This document shows positions 6,583 through 11,540 of a stretch of DNA of 11,540 bases, in pieces. Location of the stretch: the NCBI GenBank assembly GCA_002338385.1, contig DDIE01000036.1, positions 1 to 11,540 of the forward strand, given 5' to 3'. The translations under genes and the position numbers were made by a program. This stretch comes from Proteobacteria bacterium UBA1858. Its GTDB lineage: Bacteria > Pseudomonadota > Gammaproteobacteria > UBA4575. The notes beneath the pieces are model-generated. The model had not been told where the DNA came from. It saw only the letters and a list, made by a program, of their open reading frames with translations, and did no database searches. Numbering within the stretch: the first letter of the stretch is position 1; every line of letters begins with the position of its first letter.

Positions 6583-8769
6583 TTAATAGGACCTCGCAGT
6601 AACATTCTTTCTGGCAGCATCTACTTGATCTTCGATCGCTTCGATTTGGACAGCACATTGTTTGTATGCCGGCTGACGTGAGTGCGGATCTAACAAGCCC
6701 AGAGTCAACCGATTGACACATTCATGGAAGTGGAATGGAATAAAAACACTATTCTTTGCCACCCGATGGGTGCATTGCACCATCACGATGGCATCACCGC
6801 GGCGTGATGACAAACGCGCATAACTGCCATGTTCAATATTTAATTCAGCCGCCGCATCGGGATTCATCTCCATGTATGCGGTCGGGCTAAACTTATTGCC
6901 ATTAGCCACTTTACCGGTGCGCGTGCGGGTATGGAAATGTTCTACTACGCGTCCTGAATTGAGCCAGAATGGGTAATTATCATCCGGCCGCTCGTTGTTA
7001 TCAATAAACGGTAAGGCTAATAATTTGGCCTTGCCACCTGCATGCTGAAACACGCCATCGGTATACAAGCGCTGGCTGCCATTAGGTGTTGAATCTTCAT
7101 TACATGGCCACTGGATGCCGCGTTGCTGCTCTATCTTGTCGTAACTCATACCTGAGTAGTCCAGCATGCGCCCCTTGGAAAGCACTCTAATTTCTTCAAA
7201 CACACCCTCTGGAGTCTCAGGAAAAACGACCTTTTTTCCTTGCTCGAATCGCTCTGCCATGGCATTAAAGATGGCCAGATCTGTTTTTGATTGACCGTGT
7301 GGTTGACATACATTGCGGATGATGTTGACGCGACGTTCAGTATTAGTGAAGCAACCTTCTTTTTCGGCCCATACGGCAGCAGGCAGATACACATGGCTGT
7401 ATTGATTAGTTTCTACATCTTCATAAGCATCTTGCACCACCAGAAATTCCAATTTTTCCAGTGTTTTTCGAATGCGTGCAGTATTCGCCATGGAGGTCAT
7501 TGGATTCGTTGCGATCAGCCATAATCCTTTGACTTGGCCCGTTTCTATGGCGGGCAGAATATCCGTCATGAACATGCCACGTTTCTGTGGGAAGAATTCT
7601 TCATCTACGCCCCAGAACTCGGCAATATCTTGACGGTCTTGCTGATTCTCTAAGCTACGATAACCGGGTAAGCCTGAACAAGATGACCATTCACGCGTGC
7701 CCATGGCATTGCATTGGCCGGTGATCGACAGCGAGCTAGCACCCGGTTTGCCAATATTGCCTGTAATCAGATGCAGATTATTAATCGCCACCACGCCATC
7801 CGAACCATGTGTGCTCTGGTTAATACCCATCGTCCAGATACTCATCGCCGCATCAGCTTTGGCGAACAAACGTGCCACATTACGGATGGTATCTTCGTCG
7901 ATACCGCATATTTTTGCGGCCGTGACAGGATCATATTGCGCCACTAGGTCGTTGAACTCTTGATAACCCTCGGTATGCGCGCTGATGTATTCTTCATCAT
8001 GCAGCTGCTCTGCAAGAATAACGTGTGCCAAGGCATTCAGCAGCACCAGGTCAGTCCCTGGAGAAATGGCCAGATGCATATCTGCCTGCTGAGCAAACAT
8101 CGTCACCCGAGGATCGACAACGATCAGAGGAAACTTAGTCTTTTGCCTAGCTTCGTGTAAGCGCCAATAAATGATTGGGTGTTGCTCGGGCAAATTAGAT
8201 CCAAACGCGAGGAGACATTGGGTATCCTCAAAATCCTCATAACAACCGGGCGGGCCATCCGAGCCAAACGAACGTTTATAACCGGAAACGGCCGATGACA
8301 TACACAGGGTGGTATTACCATCATAGTTATTGGTACCTATCACACCACGTGCTAGCTTACCTAAGGTATAGAACTCCTCGGTCATAATTTGTCCGGTAGA
8401 GACAATCGAAAAAGCATCGCGCCCATAGTCATTTTGGATACGCTTAATCTGTTCAGCAGTTTTATCTAATGCGGTATCCCAGGCGACAGGTTTGAATTCA
8501 TCCCAAGCGTGTTCGCGCATGAGTGGCTTATTGCCACGGCCAGAGGTTTTACGAAATAACTCATGCTCATATATTCCTTTGATACACAATTTGCCACGAT
8601 TGACGTCAGCATCCGCCACCCCCCGTGAACTTACCGGTTCGCCGCGCTGATCGAGACCCACTTCAATAGAGCATCCAGTTGAGCAGTAGCCACAGGTAGC
8701 ATATTTCCACTCAACAACACCCTTATCAGCGATCTTTACTGGATTCTTATTGTTGCGACCAAATAACAT
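6583..8769 (-). CDS. nasA: Assimilatory nitrate reductase catalytic subunit, compact NarB-length form
   Basis: Cytoplasmic molybdenum enzyme (bis-MGD, DMSO-reductase superfamily) reducing nitrate to nitrite. It has 728 aa. The N-terminal [4Fe-4S] ligands are C26-x2-C29-x3-C33-x28-C62, with the conserved Lys at 64. C156 in TTLCMSSAVSGYKRSFGSDG is the expected Mo ligand, as in NapA/NasA. The C-terminal dinucleotide-binding domain follows, with HTRTRTGK (about 606-613) and FIPFHFHE near residues 680-690. There is no twin-arginine signal, so it is assimilatory rather than periplasmic Nap. Unlike Klebsiella NasA (about 866 aa) it has no C-terminal BFD-type [2Fe-2S] domain; its size is like cyanobacterial NarB, which takes electrons from ferredoxin. 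Nine nt separate it from nirD, and its ribosome binding site (AGAGTGAG) lies in the nirD stop region. The likely partner is the iron-sulfur/anchor fusion that begins at its stop codon. Confidence 0.94.
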   Translation of the reverse strand: MLFGRNNKNPVKIADKGVVEWKYATCGYCSTGCSIEVGLDQRGEPVSSRGVADADVNRGKLCIKGIYEHELFRKTSGRGNKPLMREHAWDEFKPVAWDTALDKTAEQIKRIQNDYGRDAFSIVSTGQIMTEEFYTLGKLARGVIGTNNYDGNTTLCMSSAVSGYKRSFGSDGPPGCYEDFEDTQCLLAFGSNLPEQHPIIYWRLHEARQKTKFPLIVVDPRVTMFAQQADMHLAISPGTDLVLLNALAHVILAEQLHDEEYISAHTEGYQEFNDLVAQYDPVTAAKICGIDEDTIRNVARLFAKADAAMSIWTMGINQSTHGSDGVVAINNLHLITGNIGKPGASSLSITGQCNAMGTREWSSCSGLPGYRSLENQQDRQDIAEFWGVDEEFFPQKRGMFMTDILPAIETGQVKGLWLIATNPMTSMANTARIRKTLEKLEFLVVQDAYEDVETNQYSHVYLPAAVWAEKEGCFTNTERRVNIIRNVCQPHGQSKTDLAIFNAMAERFEQGKKVVFPETPEGVFEEIRVLSKGRMLDYSGMSYDKIEQQRGIQWPCNEDSTPNGSQRLYTDGVFQHAGGKAKLLALPFIDNNERPDDNYPFWLNSGRVVEHFHTRTRTGKVANGNKFSPTAYMEMNPDAAAELNIEHGSYARLSSRRGDAIVMVQCTHRVAKNSVFIPFHFHECVNRLTLGLLDPHSRQPAYKQCAVQIEAIEDQVDAARKNVTARSY

Positions 8770-8778
8770 TTTAAATTC

Positions 8779-9123
8779 TCACTCTTTATCGGATAAATAG
8801 ATGAACACATCAGCATCAACAACTTTGCTCGGAAAAGTGGCAGTGCAACCTTCATCGGCACCGAGGGCCTCTCCAGTCGCGAGGTCGATTTTCCAATTGT
8901 GCAGGGGGCAAGTCACCGAGTCACCATGTACGATACCTTGGGATAGCGGCCCTTGTTTGTGCGGACAAGCATCCAATACCGCAAATACCTGATCTTTAGA
9001 ATTACGAAAGATAGCGATATCTTCGTGATCCGTTTTAATAACTCTGGATCCTAGCTTGGGAATATCAGTAAGTTTGACTACCTTAACCCAGCTGCCTGCC
9101 TGTATGTCACTGTCTGCTAGCAT
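8779..9123 (-). CDS. nirD: Nitrite reductase (NADH) small subunit, Rieske type
   Basis: Small subunit of the cytoplasmic NADH-dependent nitrite reductase, 114 aa. The Rieske [2Fe-2S] ligands are all present: C53-P-H55 and C72-P-L-H75, with GPL and GIVHGD between them. Enterobacterial NirD keeps the fold but has lost the cluster, so this is the Rieske-competent form seen in many assimilatory systems. I chose ATG 9123-9121 because it lies 4 nt after the nirB stop, gives the family's usual length and has AGGATAGG just upstream; the frame stays open upstream to 9282 but that extension is the shadow of nirB. The subunit should pair with NirB to reduce nitrite to ammonium. Confidence 0.95.
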   Translation of the reverse strand: MLADSDIQAGSWVKVVKLTDIPKLGSRVIKTDHEDIAIFRNSKDQVFAVLDACPHKQGPLSQGIVHGDSVTCPLHNWKIDLATGEALGADEGCTATFPSKVVDADVFIYLSDKE

Positions 9124-9127
9124 GTGC

Positions 9128-11540
9128 CTATCCTGTGAGTTCCAGTACATTGTATTCAAGATGATCCTTACCTTGTGCGCGCTCTTTCCATGGATCAATT
9201 TGGGCAAACTTTTGCGAGAACTTAAAGCGTTCAGCAAGCGCTTGTCGTTTTTGCTCATCCTGTAGGATCTGGTCCTTGACATAATTGAATCCGACCCGCT
9301 CTACCCACGGTGCGGTACGCTCTAAATAATGCGCCTCTTCACGATATAGCTGGATGAAGGCAGCGCTGTACTCCAGCACTTGTTCCACCGTATCAACCTT
9401 CACTAGGAAATCTGTCACTCTGACTTTAATACCACCATTGCCACCTATATGTAACTCATAGCCAGAGTCTACACAGACCACACCAAAGTCTTTGATAGTG
9501 GCTTCAGCACAGTTGCGTGGACAACCGGACACAGCCATTTTGAATTTATGCGGCATCCATGAGCCCCAGGTCAGCTCTTCTAGTTTGACTCCTAGGCCGG
9601 TTGAATCTTGGGTGCCAAATCGACACCATGTTTCACCGACACAAGTCTTCACCGTGCGCAATGCTTTTGCATAGGCATGACCAGATATTAATCCCGCCTC
9701 AGACAAGTCTTTCCACATTAATGGTAGATCTTGTTTCTTGACACCGAACATATCAATACGCTGACCACCAGTAACTTTCATTTCAGGGACTTGGTATTTG
9801 TCACAGGCATCGGCGATGGCACGCAAATCACTCGGTGTGCATAAACCACCAAACATACGCGGCACAACCGAATAGGTTCCATCTTTTTGAATGTTGCCGT
9901 GCGCACGCTCATTGATAAAGCGTGACTGAGCATCATCCGCATATTCAGCTGGCCAGTGTGCTAATAAATAGTAATTCGCTGCTGGGCGACAAACGTGGCA
10001 ACCATCCTCGGTTTTCCAGTTCAAGAAGTTGAACACGGAGCGTATGTCTTTCAGTCCCTTTTCTTTAATGGCGCTGATGACTTGATCGTGGCTGTGCTCA
10101 GTGCAGGCACACATCGGTTTAACACTGGGTACATCGTCATAGCCATCACCGACGGTAGACACTAGTAATGCTTCTACCAAGGCTGTGCATGAGCCACATG
10201 AAGATGAGGCCTTAGTATGAGCACGCACATCATCTAAGGTGAATAATCCCTTATCACTGATGGCGGCTACGATCTCACCTTTGCAAACGCCGTTACAGCC
10301 ACATATTTCTGCGTCATCGGTCATCGCCACCACACGCTTCTCTTCACCGTGACCGGCATCCCCGAGTTCATGTTGGCCGAACAATAAAGTTGTTCTGAAG
10401 GCGGAGATATCGGTACCTTCACGCATTAATTGGAAGTACCAACTACCATCAATGGTATCGCCATACAAAACAGTTCCTTTAATTTGGTTATCGCGAATAA
10501 CCACTTTTTTATACACCCCTTGGGAAGGATCTTGCAGAACCAGGACCTCATCATGCTCTTGTTCATTAAACTGACCCGCAGAAAAGAGATCTATGCCGGT
10601 GACTTTTAATTTAGTTGAGGTGACTGAGCCGAGATAACGTTTAGTACCGATCAGCGCGAGATGATTAGCACATACTTTAGCCTGATCGAATAGCGGTGCG
10701 ACTAATCCGTAACAAGTGTTTCGATGTTGAGCACACTCCCCTACAGCATAAATATTTGGGTCAAAGGTCTGCAGAGTATCGCTCACCAGAATACCGCGAT
10801 CGGTTTGGATGTGAGCTTGCTCAGCAAGTTCTATGTTAGGTCGTATACCTGCGGCCATCACCACCAGATCCGCAGCTATTGTGCGTCCATCTTCAAATTC
10901 GACAGCCTCGACCCGCGCATCACCATGAATGATCTTGGTTCTGGCCTGCATCAGAAAATTCAGACCTCGTTCCAGTAATGACGCTTGCAACAGTTGTGCT
11001 GCAGGCGCATCCAGTTGACGCTCCATCAGTGTGTCGTGGATATGCACGACGGTTACATCCATGCCTTGCTTCATCAGCCCATGGGCAGCTTCCAGACCTA
11101 ACAAACCACCACCGATGACCACCGCTTTTTTATAGCACTTAGCGGTCTCTAGCATCATGTCAACGTCCGCGATGTCACGATAGCTCACAACGCCAGGTAA
11201 ATCGTTGCCGGGCACAGGAAGGACAAATGGTTTAGAGCCAGTAGCGATAATCAGACGATCATAGGGCGCACGCTGTTCATCGTCAGTAATAACTTCTTTG
11301 CGTACGCGATCAATTGCAACTACTTTGCAGCCATGCTGCAAGGTGATGTCATTATCCTGATACCAATCCAATTCATTCAGCATAATATCTGCAATGCTCT
11401 TTTCATCAGCCAACAAGGGCGACAACATGATGCGATTGTAATTGCCGTAAGGCTCAGCACCGAATATGGTAATGTCGTAGAGTGTGTCATCCAGCTTGAG
11501 CAACTCCTCAACAGCACGCACACCCGCCATACCGTTGCCT
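9128..11540 (-). CDS. nirB: Nitrite reductase (NADH) large subunit, N-terminus cut by window end
   Basis: Siroheme enzyme that reduces nitrite to ammonium with six electrons from NADH in the cytoplasm. The frame is open through the window end, where GNGMAG, the FAD-binding motif that sits about 10 residues from the start in this family, spans 11539-11522; only about a dozen residues should be missing. Counting from the Met at 11530: FAD/NAD(P) domain (1 to about 290) with NAD motif VVIGGGLLGLEAA (137-149); two BFD-type [2Fe-2S] domains with C410/C412/C445/C448 and C474/C476/C511/C514; ferredoxin-like half domain; siroheme/[4Fe-4S] ligands C630-x5-C636 and C670-x3-C674. All are intact. It is the first visible gene of the reductase operon, with nirD 4 nt downstream; the promoter lies outside the window. 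Siroheme synthesis (cysG) is not in view. Confidence 0.97.
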   Translation of the reverse strand, partial: GNGMAGVRAVEELLKLDDTLYDITIFGAEPYGNYNRIMLSPLLADEKSIADIMLNELDWYQDNDITLQHGCKVVAIDRVRKEVITDDEQRAPYDRLIIATGSKPFVLPVPGNDLPGVVSYRDIADVDMMLETAKCYKKAVVIGGGLLGLEAAHGLMKQGMDVTVVHIHDTLMERQLDAPAAQLLQASLLERGLNFLMQARTKIIHGDARVEAVEFEDGRTIAADLVVMAAGIRPNIELAEQAHIQTDRGILVSDTLQTFDPNIYAVGECAQHRNTCYGLVAPLFDQAKVCANHLALIGTKRYLGSVTSTKLKVTGIDLFSAGQFNEQEHDEVLVLQDPSQGVYKKVVIRDNQIKGTVLYGDTIDGSWYFQLMREGTDISAFRTTLLFGQHELGDAGHGEEKRVVAMTDDAEICGCNGVCKGEIVAAISDKGLFTLDDVRAHTKASSSCGSCTALVEALLVSTVGDGYDDVPSVKPMCACTEHSHDQVISAIKEKGLKDIRSVFNFLNWKTEDGCHVCRPAANYYLLAHWPAEYADDAQSRFINERAHGNIQKDGTYSVVPRMFGGLCTPSDLRAIADACDKYQVPEMKVTGGQRIDMFGVKKQDLPLMWKDLSEAGLISGHAYAKALRTVKTCVGETWCRFGTQDSTGLGVKLEELTWGSWMPHKFKMAVSGCPRNCAEATIKDFGVVCVDSGYELHIGGNGGIKVRVTDFLVKVDTVEQVLEYSAAFIQLYREEAHYLERTAPWVERVGFNYVKDQILQDEQKRQALAERFKFSQKFAQIDPWKERAQGKDHLEYNVLELTG

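Noticed and set aside
9124..9282. Upstream extension of the nirD frame to 9282
   Set aside because: It overlaps the 3' end of nirB, gives residues unlike NirD, and the ATG at 9123 gives the normal length with good 4-nt spacing to nirB.
1..11540. tRNA, rRNA, CRISPR array, insertion sequence or att site
   Set aside because: No cloverleaf, regular spaced repeats, transposase-like frame or long terminal repeats were seen; the window is an ordinary chromosomal metabolic locus.

Overview
All genes lie on the minus strand, so transcription runs from high to low coordinates. The window is a nitrogen-acquisition locus of what looks like a Gram-negative proteobacterium, most likely gammaproteobacterial and possibly a marine or methylotrophic type such as Methylophaga. 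The basis is moderate GC (mid-40s by eye), a proteobacterial NirB/NirD pair, Sec-exported NrtA, sigma-54 promoters, and a formamidase whose N-terminus closely resembles the Methylophilus enzyme. The genus is only a guess.

Region 1 (11540 down to 4356) is a tightly packed reduction module. It holds nirB (NADH nitrite reductase large subunit, N-terminus cut by the window edge), nirD (Rieske small subunit), a compact NarB-length assimilatory nitrate reductase (nasA), a fused DmsB-like four-cluster ferredoxin and DmsC-like eight-helix anchor, and a small unrecognised two-helix membrane protein. Gene junctions are 4, 9, 0 and -23 nt, so this looks like one operon with its promoter outside the window. 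No NasC-type NADH reductase is present; the iron-sulfur/membrane fusion may take its place and feed quinol electrons to nitrate reduction.

Region 2 (4355 to 4093) is a rich control region. It has a candidate NtrC site, a near-consensus sigma-54 promoter at 4221-4236, and a leader of about 118 nt. The leader contains two small hexaloop hairpins of the kind bound by ANTAR antiterminators (NasR/NasT), and the second overlaps the 5' arm of a long intrinsic terminator. Transporter expression would then need both nitrogen limitation (NtrC/sigma-54) and a nitrate/nitrite signal (antitermination).

Region 3 (4092 to 801) encodes the nitrate/nitrite ABC transporter: nrtA (periplasmic receptor), nrtB (permease) and nrtD (ATPase). 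A perfect 12-bp stem-loop sits between nrtA and nrtB, where the nrtB ribosome binding site would be.

Region 4 (800 to 1) has a second sigma-54 promoter at 619-634 driving a formamidase gene, cut by the window start, that releases ammonia from formamide. Together the genes import nitrate, reduce it to nitrite and then ammonium, and add an organic nitrogen source under the same nitrogen-limitation control.
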